A program made the translations under genes and the position numbers. This document shows positions 46,708 through 55,906 of a stretch of 64,000 nucleotides of DNA, piece by piece. Numbering within the stretch: position 1 is the stretch's first letter; each line of letters opens with the position of its first letter. Under the pieces are notes generated by a model that saw only the letters and a program-made list of their open reading frames with translations, had not been told where the DNA came from and searched no databases. Location: the NCBI GenBank assembly GCA_020846135.1, contig JADLEK010000009.1, positions 1 through 64,000 of the forward strand. Direction: 5' to 3'. The stretch is from Gammaproteobacteria bacterium (GTDB taxonomy: Bacteria; Pseudomonadota; Gammaproteobacteria; Competibacterales; Competibacteraceae).

Positions 46708-47436
46708 TTATTCCCGAACTACGGTGGTGCCGATATTCTCGCCACAGACGACCCGCACCAGGCCGCCGGGGCGATTGATATTGAAGACTTTCAACGGGAT
46801 ATTGTGTTCGCGGCACATGACAATCGCGGTTGCGTCCATCACTTCCAGCTTGCGATCCAGGGCCTGATCATAGGTGAGCCGGTCATAAAGCACCGCATTT
46901 GGATCCTTAACCGGGTCCGCTGAATAGATGCCGTCCACCTTGGTGGCCTTGAGCATCACTTCGGCGTTGATTTCAATCGCCCGCAGACTGGCGGCGGAAT
47001 CGGTGGTGAAAAACGGGCTGCCGGTGCCGGCAGCGAAAATCACCACCCGGCCTTTTTCCAGATGGCGGACGGCGCGGCGGCGGATGTAGTCCTCGCACAC
47101 CTCATTGATGCGGATCGCCGACAACACCCGGGTAAAAACGCCCAGCCGCTCCAAGGTATCCTGCATCGCCAGCGAGTTCATCACCGTCGCCAGCATCCCC
47201 ATGTGATCGGCGGTGACTCGATCCATCCCGGCCCGGGCCAGACCCGCGCCCCGGAACAGGTTGCCGCCGCCAATCACCATGCCGATTTCAACGCCCAGGC
47301 GTTGCAATTCCCGCACTTCGCCCGCCATCCGGGCGATAACCTGGGTATCAATGCCGTAATCGCCTCCGCCCATCAGCGCCTCGCCGCTGAGCTTGAGCAG
47401 AATCCGCTTGAAGACCGGTTTGGAATCGTTCGGCAT
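46708..47436 (-). CDS. pyrH: UMP kinase
   Basis: PyrH phosphorylates UMP and belongs to the amino-acid kinase fold, not the NMP kinase fold. The 242-residue protein has [55 protein letters not shown] and [11 protein letters not shown]. It lies between tsf and frr, as in most bacteria. Confidence 0.97.
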   Translation of the reverse strand: MPNDSKPVFKRILLKLSGEALMGGGDYGIDTQVIARMAGEVRELQRLGVEIGMVIGGGNLFRGAGLARAGMDRVTADHMGMLATVMNSLAMQDTLERLGVFTRVLSAIRINEVCEDYIRRRAVRHLEKGRVVIFAAGTGSPFFTTDSAASLRAIEINAEVMLKATKVDGIYSADPVKDPNAVLYDRLTYDQALDRKLEVMDATAIVMCREHNIPLKVFNINRPGGLVRVVCGENIGTTVVRE

Positions 47437-47455
47437 GGGCGTCAGGACCTGCGGC

Positions 47456-48337
47456 TCAATCGTCGCCGCGCACTTGGGCCATCACTTCGGCGGCAAAATC
47501 GCCGGACTTCTTTTCAATCCCCTCGCCGAGTTCGAAGCGGGCGAAGCGGACTGCGCTGGCCTTATGCGTTTTCAGCAGTTTCTCCACGCTCTGTTCGGGG
47601 TCCTTGACGAAGGGTTGACCGAGTAGGGTAACTTCTTCAAAGTATTTGCGCAGCCGGCCATCGACCATCTTGTCAATGATATTGGCTGGCTTGCCACTGG
47701 TCGCCGCCTGGGCTGCGAAAATGTCGCGTTCCTTGGCGACTAGATCCGCCGGCACGTCCTCAGCGCTAACGCACAAGGGCCGGCTGGCGGCAATGTGCAT
47801 GGCAATGTCCTTGGCCAAATCGGCATCGCCGCCGGCCAGCTCCACCAGTACGCCAATTCGCGTCCCGTGCAGATAGCAGCCAACGACGCCCTGGTCACTG
47901 GCCAGTCGGGCAAAGCGGCGCACGGTCATGTTCTCGCCGATCTTGGCGATGCACTCGCGGCGGTTCTGCTCGACGCTTTGCCCATTGGCCATATTCAGCG
48001 CCAGCAATGCGTCCAAATCCGCCGGATCGCCGTTGAGCGCGGTATCGGCCACCGCGTCGACAAACGCACGAAAATCCTCATTCTTGGTGACGAAATCGGT
48101 CTCGCAATTGATCTCGACCAGCGCCGCCGCCCCAATGCCCTGCTTGATGACGATCAAGCCTTCGGCAGCAATCCGCCCGGCCTTCTTGTCGGCCTTGGCC
48201 TGACCGGCTTTCCGCATTAACTCAACTGCCGCCTCAATATCGCCGGCCACTTGCTGGAGCGCTTTTTTGCACTCCATCATCCCGGAACCGGTGCGCTCGC
48301 GCAGTTCCTTGACCATTCCCGCTGTAATGTCCGCCAT
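47456..48337 (-). CDS. tsf: Translation elongation factor Ts
   Basis: EF-Ts is the nucleotide exchange factor of EF-Tu. The 293-residue protein starts [20 protein letters not shown] (UBA-like domain). The [10 protein letters not shown] motif touches EF-Tu, and two core subdomains and a C-terminal part follow. ATG 48337 is chosen; the longer frame to 48445 runs into the terminator region. Confidence 0.97.
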   Translation of the reverse strand: MADITAGMVKELRERTGSGMMECKKALQQVAGDIEAAVELMRKAGQAKADKKAGRIAAEGLIVIKQGIGAAALVEINCETDFVTKNEDFRAFVDAVADTALNGDPADLDALLALNMANGQSVEQNRRECIAKIGENMTVRRFARLASDQGVVGCYLHGTRIGVLVELAGGDADLAKDIAMHIAASRPLCVSAEDVPADLVAKERDIFAAQAATSGKPANIIDKMVDGRLRKYFEEVTLLGQPFVKDPEQSVEKLLKTHKASAVRFARFELGEGIEKKSGDFAAEVMAQVRGDD

Positions 48338-48413
48338 GCTTGCCACCCTCTGAACATGCAAAACAACATGAAACTTGCTGACTGAAAACCGGCTGAACGC
48401 CGGTGGTGCATCA

Positions 48414-48439
48414 AAAAGGCTCGCCAGTGCGAGCCTTTC
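48414..48439 (-). terminator. Rho-independent terminator/attenuator between rpsB and tsf
   Basis: On the minus strand, a 10-bp stem (AAAGGCTCGC, 4-base loop, GCGAGCCTTT, 48416-48439) runs into a T5 tract (48418-48414). It lies 18 bases after the rpsB stop and likely makes S2 mRNA more abundant than the distal genes. A second hairpin (ACCGGC/GCCGGT) follows at about 48390-48406. Confidence 0.75.
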
Positions 48440-48457
48440 CGGCAATCCCTGGTTTTT

Positions 48458-49222
48458 TCAAAGAGTGCGGACGCCGTCTTCGGTCACCGGTTCTTCGGGG
48501 ATTTCAACGAATTCTTCCTGAATCCCGCGCCCCGAGGCCATGACCGCCCGGCCTTCCAGCACCGCTTCAGCCAGACCGCCGACATAGAGCTGAATGGCGC
48601 GAATGGCGTCGTCATTGCCGGGAACGACATAATTCACGCCGTCCGGGGAATTATTGGTGTCGACGACGCCCAGCACCGGAATGCCGAGCTTGTTGGCCTC
48701 CAGCACCGCGATCCGCTCATGGCCAACGTCGATCACGAACAGCGCGTCCGGCAGACTGGACATGTCCTTGATCCCGCCCAGACTGCGCTCCAGCTTGTCC
48801 ATTTCACGGCGCAGACCAATGACCTCTTTCTTGGCCAGCCGGTCGAAGGTGCCGTCCTGAACCATCAACTCCAGGTCCTTGAGCCGCTTGATCGATTGCC
48901 GGACGGTCTTGAAATTGGTCAGCATCCCGCCCAGCCAGCGGTGATTGACATAGGGCATACCGCAGCGGATCGCGGCTTCAGCAGTCGCTTCGCGGGCCGA
49001 GCGTTTGGTGCCGACGACCAGCACCTTGCCGCCTTTGGAAGCGAGCCGCCCGACGAAATTCAGCGCGTCGAGATACAGCGGCAGGGTTTGTTCGAGGTTG
49101 ATGATGTGGATTTTGCTGCGCGCTCCGAAGATGTACGGAGCCATCTTGGGATTCCAGTAACGGGTCTGATGGCCGAAATGAACGCCGGCTTCCAGCATCT
49201 GGCGCATGGACACAATCGCCAT
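48458..49222 (-). CDS. rpsB: 30S ribosomal protein S2
   Basis: This is a small-subunit ribosomal protein. The 254-residue sequence has [33 protein letters not shown], the [17 protein letters not shown] signature, and [13 protein letters not shown] with [15 protein letters not shown] 49222 is the start. It is the first gene of the long minus-strand operon ending at lpxA. Confidence 0.97.
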   Translation of the reverse strand: MAIVSMRQMLEAGVHFGHQTRYWNPKMAPYIFGARSKIHIINLEQTLPLYLDALNFVGRLASKGGKVLVVGTKRSAREATAEAAIRCGMPYVNHRWLGGMLTNFKTVRQSIKRLKDLELMVQDGTFDRLAKKEVIGLRREMDKLERSLGGIKDMSSLPDALFVIDVGHERIAVLEANKLGIPVLGVVDTNNSPDGVNYVVPGNDDAIRAIQLYVGGLAEAVLEGRAVMASGRGIQEEFVEIPEEPVTEDGVRTL

Positions 49223-49369
49223 GGGCGAATTCTCCTGGGGGATTGGGGTTAAGCCTCCATTCGCCCCAGGCAGCGATCCCGCGTAGCGGAACACCCGGCC
49301 GCCCGTGCCGGCGAATGTGCGGATTAAATGGCTTGGATCGATTGAATGGTTTGCCTAAAAGGCGGGCGC

Positions 49370-49399
49370 TTTATAACATGGATTGTTCGGGAAAACCAA
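49370..49399 (-). promoter_or_regulatory. Probable sigma-70 promoter of the rpsB operon with GC-rich discriminator
   Basis: On the minus strand, TTGGTT (49399-49394) and TTATAA/TATAAA (49376-49370) are spaced 17-18 bases apart. They are followed by GCGCCCGCC, a GC-rich discriminator typical of ribosomal promoters under stringent control. The ~150-base leader before rpsB contains GC-rich hairpins where S2 autoregulation may act; no specific fold is proven here. Confidence 0.5.
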
Positions 49400-49492
49400 T
49401 GAACCCGGCCTTGCCGGGCGCTGTCCCATTCCAGCCACCGCGTTTGTCCTTACGTTTATTCTGTCCACTCTGCCGCGTCCGTGAAACTAGCC

Positions 49493-50287
49493 ATGTTCCA
49501 GAAACCTCCCCCAAAGCCGGTCAGCATTACCCTGAAAACTCCGGCTGAAATTGAAAAAATGCGTGTAGCGGGCTATCTGGCCGCCGAGGTGCTGGACATG
49601 ATCGGCCCCTATGTCCAGGAAGGCGTGACCACTGAGGAACTGGACCGGATTTGCCATGATTACATGGTGAATGTCCAGCAAGTGATTCCCGCGCCGCTCC
49701 ATTACCGGGGTTTCCCCAAGTCGATTTGCACCTCGGTCAACCACGTCATCTGCCACGGTATTCCCGGCCCGAAGAAGCTCAAAAAGGGCGACATTCTCAA
49801 TATCGATATCACGGTGATCAAGGACGGCTATCACGGTGACACCAGCCGGATGTTTGCGGTCGGGACCCCGCCCATCGCCGCGCAACGGGTCAGCCGGATC
49901 GCCTATGAATGCCTGTGCATTGGCATTGACGTCGTGCGGCCCGGGCGTTCCCTTGGCGACATTGGTTATGCAATTCAAAAGCACGCCGAAAGCCAGCATT
50001 GCTCGGTGGTGCGTGAATACTGTGGTCATGGCATTGGCCGCGAATTTCATGAAGACCCGCAGGTGTTGCATTACGGCAAACCCGGTGATGGTCTTCTCCT
50101 GGTTCCTGGCCTGACGTTCACCATCGAGCCGATGATCAACGCCGGCAAGCGCCATGTAAAACTGCTGCCCGATGGCTGGACGGTGGTCACCAAGGATCAT
50201 AGTCCCTCTGCCCAGTGGGAACACACCATTCTGGTCACCAAAACCGGCTACGAAATTCTGACGCTGCCGCCCGGACGTACCCTCTGA
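49493..50287 (+). CDS. map: Methionine aminopeptidase type I
   Basis: Map removes the initiator Met from new proteins. The ~264-residue pita-bread enzyme shows KTPAEIEKMRVAGYLAAEVL, the metal ligands in DITVIKDGYHGDTSRMF, EYCGHGIGREFHEDP, FTIEPMINAG and QWEHTILVT. GTG 49481 is an alternative start four codons earlier; neither has a clear ribosome site. It is divergent from rpsB and followed by glnD after 48 bases. Confidence 0.96.
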   Translation: MFQKPPPKPVSITLKTPAEIEKMRVAGYLAAEVLDMIGPYVQEGVTTEELDRICHDYMVNVQQVIPAPLHYRGFPKSICTSVNHVICHGIPGPKKLKKGDILNIDITVIKDGYHGDTSRMFAVGTPPIAAQRVSRIAYECLCIGIDVVRPGRSLGDIGYAIQKHAESQHCSVVREYCGHGIGREFHEDPQVLHYGKPGDGLLLVPGLTFTIEPMINAGKRHVKLLPDGWTVVTKDHSPSAQWEHTILVTKTGYEILTLPPGRTL

Positions 50288-50335
50288 CCGGCTTTCCCAT
50301 AGAAAACCTTTTGCCACGGAAGGTAATTAAATCCA

Positions 50336-53101
50336 ATGATTCGCATGACCTCGGAGAATTGCATGGCCGCTCTCGATCTCGCGCTGCCGTCTGCCGTACC
50401 CGCGCCTCTTTCATTGGCCGCCGGTCTGGCGCGGGACGGTCTGGACTGTCGTAGCCTGATCCCGTCTGTCCCTGTGTCTGGTCGCGAACCGGCCACTGAA
50501 ATCAATCCACTGAGCGCTTTTCGCGAGCGGCTCAAGCAAAGCGCCACCCGATTTAAGGAACTGTTTGAGCAGGGTATTCCGGCTTATGAGCTAGTGCCGG
50601 CCCGCGCCCGGCTGATGGATAATGTGCTGCAACAAGCCTGGCTCCGGTTTTTCGAGGCGGATGCGCCGGATTTGACACTGGCGGCAGTGGGCGGCTACGG
50701 ACGCGGGGAGTTACACCCCGGTTCCGATGTGGATCTGATGATTCTGCTGGGCGACCGGGCGCTGGAGACCCGCCGCTCCAAGCTCGAAGATTTCCTGACC
50801 TTCCTGTGGGACATCGGGCTGGAGGTCGGCCACAGCGTTCGCACCGTAGAGGATTGCGTCCGCGAAGGGGCCGCCGATATCACCATCGCCACCAGCCTGA
50901 TGGAAGCCCGGCCGCTGATGGGCAGCCTGGCCCTGTTTGAACAGATGCGAGCGGTGACTGGCCCGGATCGGATTTGGCCGGACGCCGCCTTTTTCGAGTT
51001 CAAGCAGCATGAACGCAAGCAGCGTTGCTACAAGTACAACGAAACCGCGTTCAATCTGGAGCCGAATATCAAGGAAGGCCCTGGCGGGCTGCGCGATTTG
51101 CAGATGATCGGCTGGGTCGCCAAACGCCATTTCGGGGCCGGCACCTTGCAGGAACTGGTCAGTCACGGCTTTCTCAGTCCCCGTGAATACGACGAGCTGA
51201 TCGAACATCGCAACTTCCTTTGGCAAATCCGCTTTGCCCTGCACGCACTGACTGGACGCCGCGAGGACGTGCTGCTGTTTGGTCACCAGCGGCGGGTCGC
51301 CGAGCAGTTTGGCTATCAGGATCATGATCATAATCTGGCGGTCGAGCAGTTCATGCAGCGCTATTACCAGACGGTCAATGCCTTGAGTCGGCTGAATGAA
51401 ATGCTGCTGCAACTGTTTGAGGAGGCGATTTTGCTGGCCGACGATCCGGCCGAGCCGATCTCGATCAACCGCCGCTTTCAGACCCGACGCGGCTATCTGG
51501 AAGTGACCCGGCCGAACGTGTTTTTGCGCTATCCGTTCGCACTGTTGGAGATTTTCCTAGTGTTGCAGCAGCACCCGGAAATCAAGGGGATTCGCGCCTC
51601 GACCATCCGGCTGATCCGCGATCATCGCCCGCTGATCGATGAAAAATTCCGCAACGATATGCGTCCGCGCAGCCTGTTCATGGAGATCATGCGCCAGCCG
51701 CATGGCGTGACGCATCAGTTGCGGTTGATGAATGCTTACGGGGTGCTGCCGGCCTATTTACCGGAGTTCGGCCACATCGTCGGGCGGATGCAGTACGACC
51801 TGTTCCACGCCTACACCGTCGATCAGCACATCCTGTTTGTGGTGCGCAACCTGCGGCGGTTTTTCCTGCCGCAGTTCGCTCAGGAGTTGCCCCGGTGCAG
51901 CGCGATCATGGAGCAACTGCCCAAGCCGGAACTGCTGTATCTGGCCGGTCTGTACCACGACATCGCCAAGGGCCAGGGCGGCGATCATTCCGAACTGGGC
52001 GCTCAGGACGCCGAGCGCTTCGCCCGCCAGCACGGTTTAAGCCGGTTTGATTCCCGGTTGATCGCCTGGTTGGTGCGCCATCACCTGACCCTGTCGCTGA
52101 CTGCCCAGAAAAAGGATATTCACGACCCGGACGTGATTCACGAATTCGCCCGATTGATGGGCGATCAAATGCACCTGGATTATCTCTACCTGCTGACGGT
52201 CGCCGATATTCGCGGCACCAATCCCAAGCTGTGGAATACCTGGCGAGCATCGCTGCTCTGGCAGTTATACGAAGCGACCCGGCGGGCGTTGCGACGTGGG
52301 CTGGACAATCCGATTGACAAGGAAGAACGGCTGCGCGAGGCGCAGTTACTGGCCCGGCGGCGCTTGCAGGTCACTAAAACCGACGAGGATCAGATTAACT
52401 CGGTGTGGGAAGGCTTTGGCGACGATTACTTTCTGCGCCATTCCGCCGATGAGATCGCCTGGCATACTCGCGCCATTCTCAAACGCGGTCATAAGGAACA
52501 GCCACTGGTCATGACCCGTGATGATCCGAGGCGGGGCGGCACTGAAGTCTTTATCTACACCCGCGATCAGGACAATTTGTTCGCGCTGATTAGCTCGATT
52601 CTCGATCAACTGGGCCTGACCATTCTCGACGCCCGGATTATTACCGGCCATAGTGGCTATACCCTGGACAGCTTCACGGTGCTGGAGGATAGCGGCCTGC
52701 CGATTCAGGATCGCAGCCGGATCAAGGAAATCGTGACGACCCTGCTGCGCTATCTCCAGGAACCGGACGCGCCGCCGCCGCCCCCGAACCGGCATATTTC
52801 GCGGATTCAAAAAGCATTTCAGATGCCAACCTGGGTTTCGTTCCGGGAAGACGCCGCCAATAGCCGCACGGTCGTGGAACTGGTTTCGTGGGATCGGCCC
52901 GGACTATTGTCGCGGGTCGGGCAGGCGTTTATGGAATGTGGAGTGCAGGTCCATAACGCCAAGATCGTCACCATCGGGGCGCGGGCTGAAGACGTGTTTT
53001 TCGTCACTGACCGGGACAACCGGCCACTGAATGATGCCCGGAAATATGCGGAGTTGCGGGAAACGCTGACCGGGTTGCTGGATTCAGAAGAAGAAGGCTA
53101 A
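50336..53101 (+). CDS. glnD: Bifunctional PII uridylyltransferase / uridylyl-removing enzyme
   Basis: GlnD is the primary nitrogen sensor. It adds UMP to PII proteins when glutamine is low and removes it when glutamine is high. The 921-residue protein has a nucleotidyltransferase domain (GGYGRGELHPGSDVDLMI, ~118-136). An HD domain (AGLYHDIAKGQGGDHSELGA, ~535-555) and two C-terminal ACT domains (~737 and ~843 onward, the second near WDRPGLLSRVG) follow. Its stop codon is embedded in the GGCTAAAGG repeat. Confidence 0.96.
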   Translation: MIRMTSENCMAALDLALPSAVPAPLSLAAGLARDGLDCRSLIPSVPVSGREPATEINPLSAFRERLKQSATRFKELFEQGIPAYELVPARARLMDNVLQQAWLRFFEADAPDLTLAAVGGYGRGELHPGSDVDLMILLGDRALETRRSKLEDFLTFLWDIGLEVGHSVRTVEDCVREGAADITIATSLMEARPLMGSLALFEQMRAVTGPDRIWPDAAFFEFKQHERKQRCYKYNETAFNLEPNIKEGPGGLRDLQMIGWVAKRHFGAGTLQELVSHGFLSPREYDELIEHRNFLWQIRFALHALTGRREDVLLFGHQRRVAEQFGYQDHDHNLAVEQFMQRYYQTVNALSRLNEMLLQLFEEAILLADDPAEPISINRRFQTRRGYLEVTRPNVFLRYPFALLEIFLVLQQHPEIKGIRASTIRLIRDHRPLIDEKFRNDMRPRSLFMEIMRQPHGVTHQLRLMNAYGVLPAYLPEFGHIVGRMQYDLFHAYTVDQHILFVVRNLRRFFLPQFAQELPRCSAIMEQLPKPELLYLAGLYHDIAKGQGGDHSELGAQDAERFARQHGLSRFDSRLIAWLVRHHLTLSLTAQKKDIHDPDVIHEFARLMGDQMHLDYLYLLTVADIRGTNPKLWNTWRASLLWQLYEATRRALRRGLDNPIDKEERLREAQLLARRRLQVTKTDEDQINSVWEGFGDDYFLRHSADEIAWHTRAILKRGHKEQPLVMTRDDPRRGGTEVFIYTRDQDNLFALISSILDQLGLTILDARIITGHSGYTLDSFTVLEDSGLPIQDRSRIKEIVTTLLRYLQEPDAPPPPPNRHISRIQKAFQMPTWVSFREDAANSRTVVELVSWDRPGLLSRVGQAFMECGVQVHNAKIVTIGARAEDVFFVTDRDNRPLNDARKYAELRETLTGLLDSEEEG

Positions 53102-53152
53102 AGGCAAAAGGCGAGGTAATCATGATCTTGGTAGGTTTTCATATTTGTGGTC

Positions 53153-53232
53153 ATCATTCCCGCGAATGCGGGAATCCAGTCAGCCACTGAACCAAAACAG
53201 AAGACGGAATACCCGCTTTCACGGGTATGACG
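53153..53232. repeat. ATTCCCGC/ATACCCG double-hairpin repeat, copy 2
   Basis: The left hairpin, ATTCCCGC-GAAT-GCGGGAAT (53156-53175), is identical to the one at 14762-14781. About 33 bases later a second hairpin, ATACCCG/CGGGTAT (53209-53228), is followed by GACG. This is the full form of a very common bacterial intergenic repeat, of which 14762 is a half copy. A 71-codon minus frame across it (53098-53313) is repeat-derived and not a gene. It fills the glnD-nusB gap. Confidence 0.7.
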
Positions 53233-53332
53233 AGGGGATGGTTTTGACCTGAAAACGATAAAATCTATCGGAAAACAGTGTATGAGTAGTGGAATCGCCG
53301 CTTCCCTAAACATACAAGGGAAAATCCAGCAT

Positions 53333-53806
53333 TCAAACAGATTCTGCCGATGTTTGGGGCGGGGCGTCGAATTCCAGCGGTCGGATCGCGCGGGCTAACT
53401 GATCGAGTACTCCGTTGATAAAGCGATGGCCCTGTTCGGCTCCAAATATCTTGGCCAGTTCCACGGCTTCGTTGATGACGATTCGGCTAGCCAACTCGGG
53501 ATGCTCCATTAACTCGTAACCGCTAAGACGCAGGATCGCCCGTTCCACCGGATCGACCTGTTCAGGCGGCCAGTCCAGAAACGGGGCCAGCGCGGCATCG
53601 ATTATCGCCGCACGGGCTGGAACTTCATGCGCCAACTCCCGAAAGTAGTCGGGATCGGCTTGGCCCAAGTCATGATCAGCCAGAAACTGGCTCGTAATCA
53701 GCCCCGGTTCGCGGCCGCTCAGTTGCCATTCGTAAATCGCTTGTGCGGCGCACCGGCGCGCCCAACTACGCGGGCCGGGCTTTTTAGTGCGGGGTGGATG
53801 AACCAC
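53333..53806 (-). CDS. nusB: Transcription antitermination factor NusB
   Basis: NusB pairs with NusE (S10) on boxA for rRNA antitermination. This 157-residue all-helical protein has RRCAAQAIYEWQLSG, ADPDYFRELAHEV, VDPVERAILRLSGYELMEHP, and RIVINEAVELAKIFGAEQGH with FINGVLDQLAR. The start is GTG, three bases after the ribH stop. Confidence 0.94.
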   Translation of the reverse strand: MVHPPRTKKPGPRSWARRCAAQAIYEWQLSGREPGLITSQFLADHDLGQADPDYFRELAHEVPARAAIIDAALAPFLDWPPEQVDPVERAILRLSGYELMEHPELASRIVINEAVELAKIFGAEQGHRFINGVLDQLARAIRPLEFDAPPQTSAESV

Positions 53807-53809
53807 GGC

Positions 53810-54289
53810 TCAGACTTCCAGCCGGCGCAGCAGGCTGACCATTTCCAGCACTGCCATCGCCGCTTCAGCGCCCTTGTTACCGGCCTTGGTTCCCGCCCGT
53901 TCCACCGCCTGGTCAATACTGTCCACCGTCAACACCCCGAACCCCACCGGCAGGTCGTATTCCAGAGAAACGCTGGCCAGCCCTTTGACGCACTCGCCGG
54001 CGACATACTCGAAATGCGGGGTGCCGCCACGAATCACTGCGCCCAAAGCCACGATCCCGTCATAGCGTTCACTGGCGGCCAGGCGTTGCGCCGCCAGCGG
54101 CAGTTCAAAAGAGCCAGGGGTCCAGATCAGATCGATGCTGGCTTCCGGGACACCGTGCCGGCACAGGGTATCGACTGCGCCATTGATCAGGCTTTGCACA
54201 ATAAAGCTGTTGAACCGCGCCGCGACGAGGGCAAAACGGACGTCCGGCAGGGGAGTGAAATCACCTTCAATGATGTTAATAGATCGCAT
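53810..54289 (-). CDS. ribH: 6,7-dimethyl-8-ribityllumazine synthase
   Basis: RibH joins the butanone phosphate from RibB to the pyrimidine from RibD. The 159-residue protein has [50 protein letters not shown], and the end [19 protein letters not shown]. It is encoded just upstream of nusB, separated from ribB by the BLUF remnant. Confidence 0.96.
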   Translation of the reverse strand: MRSINIIEGDFTPLPDVRFALVAARFNSFIVQSLINGAVDTLCRHGVPEASIDLIWTPGSFELPLAAQRLAASERYDGIVALGAVIRGGTPHFEYVAGECVKGLASVSLEYDLPVGFGVLTVDSIDQAVERAGTKAGNKGAEAAMAVLEMVSLLRRLEV

Positions 54290-54436
54290 GGCAGGGTTCC
54301 TGTCGAAAGGTTAAAGGTTACAGGCTAAAGCTGGGTAGGGTAGGCACGGCCCACCTTATATAGCGGCCCCAATGACTAACCGGACGGGCATCATGATTAA
54401 CTTATTGTTTTATAACAACAAAAAACCAAATGAGCT

Positions 54437-54708
54437 TCACGATGTCCGGATCAGTATTAGGACCTCTATATAACTTAACAGCTTTGGGTTTTTATGGCGC
54501 AAATCCCACATGATTTTTTCGTACAAGGCATTCAGCGCTGTGCCAGGACCTTCCAGCACCTGAAAAAACTTTTTATCCAAAATGACCAGCAATCCGGTGA
54601 TTCCCAACTCGGCATTATTTTTTCACTTTTAGCCAGAATATCCTGGAGATCAGCTAATCCCAAGTATTCACGCTTATCGCTGGAGTAGATCAACCGATAG
54701 AGTTTCAT
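54437..54708 (-). pseudogene. Frameshifted BLUF-domain blue-light sensor
   Basis: From ATG 54708 the minus strand reads MKLYRLIYSS (with the flavin-pairing Tyr8), then YLGLADLQDILAKSEK. Adding one A to the A6 run near 54620 restores KNNAELGITGLLVILD, KKFFQVLEGPG (the conserved Gln), and LNALYEKIMWDLRHKNPKL. These are the BLUF signatures in order, including the Asn that binds flavin. After LLSYIEV the frame runs into a stop at 54437, short of the usual end, so a second lesion is likely. The first lesion could be a homopolymer sequencing error. No output domain is visible; stand-alone BLUF proteins are ~140 residues. The DNA is AT-rich. Confidence 0.8.
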
Positions 54709-54774
54709 CAGGGTTTACACTCTTAATAGCCATGGACAACATGGAAAAGCACAGGATAGTTAAAGACCAACCGT

Positions 54775-54795
54775 TTTAGCCTTTAGCCTTTAGCC
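54775..54795. repeat. Three tandem TTTAGCC units at the end of ribB
   Basis: Three perfect 7-bp units (54775-54781, 54782-54788, 54789-54795) sit directly after the ribB stop. Read on the gene strand they are GGCTAAA repeats. Related GGCTAAAGG segments overlap the stop codons of the WbpM-type gene (14650-14663) and glnD (53097-53110). A further related one lies at 54306-54330. Confidence 0.65.
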
Positions 54796-54797
54796 TT

Positions 54798-55901
54798 TTA
54801 CGTCAGATATTCAACAATTTCCAGATTGAAGCCGGATAGACCACTCAATCGTTTGCGAGTGCCTAGCACCCGCATTTTATGGACGCCGATGTCGAGCAGA
54901 ATCTGGGCGCCAATCCCGTAGGTGCGCAGCTCGGCGCTTTGATCGGCTGTTGGCGTGGGTTCGGCAGCGCTGAACTGATAGCTACGCATCCGCCGGATCA
55001 GTTCCATCGGCTCTTCGAGCCGGCTCAGGAATACCAGCACCCCATTGGGTTGACTGGCGACCCGTTGCAGCGCATCGCGCATTGGCCAGCCGCTGTCCGG
55101 GAGTCGCAGCGCAAGCAGATCGCTTAATAGATGCTGGACGTGAACCCGCACCATCACCGGTTCGTTGGGATGAATCTCGCCCTTGACCAGCGCGAAATGC
55201 ACCTGCCGTCCAACCACCTCCTGATAGGTCAGGACCCGGAATGGGCCAAATTCAGTGTTCATCTGGGCGTCAGCGACCCGCTCGACGGTTTTTTCATTCT
55301 GCATCCGATAGTGGATCAGATCGGCAATCGTGCCGATTTTCACCCCATGCTGTGCGGCGAACCGCTCCAGATCAGGCCGCCGGGCCATGCCGCCGTCTTC
55401 GTTCAGAATCTCGACGATCACCGCCGCCGGCTCCAGTCCCGCCAACCGGGTCAGATCACAACCGGCTTCGGTATGGCCTGCGCGGGTCAGCACCCCGCCC
55501 GGCTGGGCCATCAGCGGGAAAATGTGGCCGGGTTGCACCAGATGTTCGGGCCGGGCATCGGGGCGCACCGCGGTGCGGACGGTATGAGCGCGGTCATAGG
55601 CGGAAATGCCGGTGGTCACGCCCTGGGCGGCTTCGATGGAGACGGTGAAATTGGTGGAAAACGCGGCGGCGTTGTCCTGCACCATCAGCGGCAGGCGGAG
55701 TTGCTGGCAGCGTTCGCTGGTCAGGGTCAGACAAATCAGGCCGCGTCCATAGCGGGCCATGAAGTTGATGTCTTCCGGGCGGGTCAGAGTGGCGGCCATC
55801 AGCAAGTCGCCTTCGTTTTCGCGGTCTTCATCGTCCATGATGATGACCATTTTGCCCTGCCGCAGATCGGCAAGGATTTCTTCAATCGTGTTCAGCGTCA
55901 T
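54798..55901 (-). CDS. ribB: 3,4-dihydroxy-2-butanone 4-phosphate synthase with degenerate RibA domain (RibBX type)
   Basis: The N-terminal ~200 residues are an intact Rib[29 protein letters not shown], and [12 protein letters not shown] with GHTEAGCDL. The C-terminal ~160 residues align with GTP cyclohydrolase II, but the zinc site is gone. Where active RibA has CxxGDxxxSxxCxC, this protein has [15 protein letters not shown] with no Cys. It therefore makes the four-carbon precursor but should not open GTP; the bacterium needs a separate RibA. Such RibBX proteins are known from proteobacteria. The start is five bases after the ribE stop. Confidence 0.92.
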   Translation of the reverse strand: MTLNTIEEILADLRQGKMVIIMDDEDRENEGDLLMAATLTRPEDINFMARYGRGLICLTLTSERCQQLRLPLMVQDNAAAFSTNFTVSIEAAQGVTTGISAYDRAHTVRTAVRPDARPEHLVQPGHIFPLMAQPGGVLTRAGHTEAGCDLTRLAGLEPAAVIVEILNEDGGMARRPDLERFAAQHGVKIGTIADLIHYRMQNEKTVERVADAQMNTEFGPFRVLTYQEVVGRQVHFALVKGEIHPNEPVMVRVHVQHLLSDLLALRLPDSGWPMRDALQRVASQPNGVLVFLSRLEEPMELIRRMRSYQFSAAEPTPTADQSAELRTYGIGAQILLDIGVHKMRVLGTRKRLSGLSGFNLEIVEYLT

Positions 55902-55906
55902 GATGA

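Noticed and set aside
53098..53313. 71-codon minus-strand frame between glnD and nusB
   Set aside because: It runs through the palindromic repeat and encodes the usual translated-repeat pattern (WIPAFAGM).
54494..54688. 64-codon plus-strand frame (MAQIPHDFF...)
   Set aside because: It is antisense to the BLUF remnant, whose motifs explain the sequence better.
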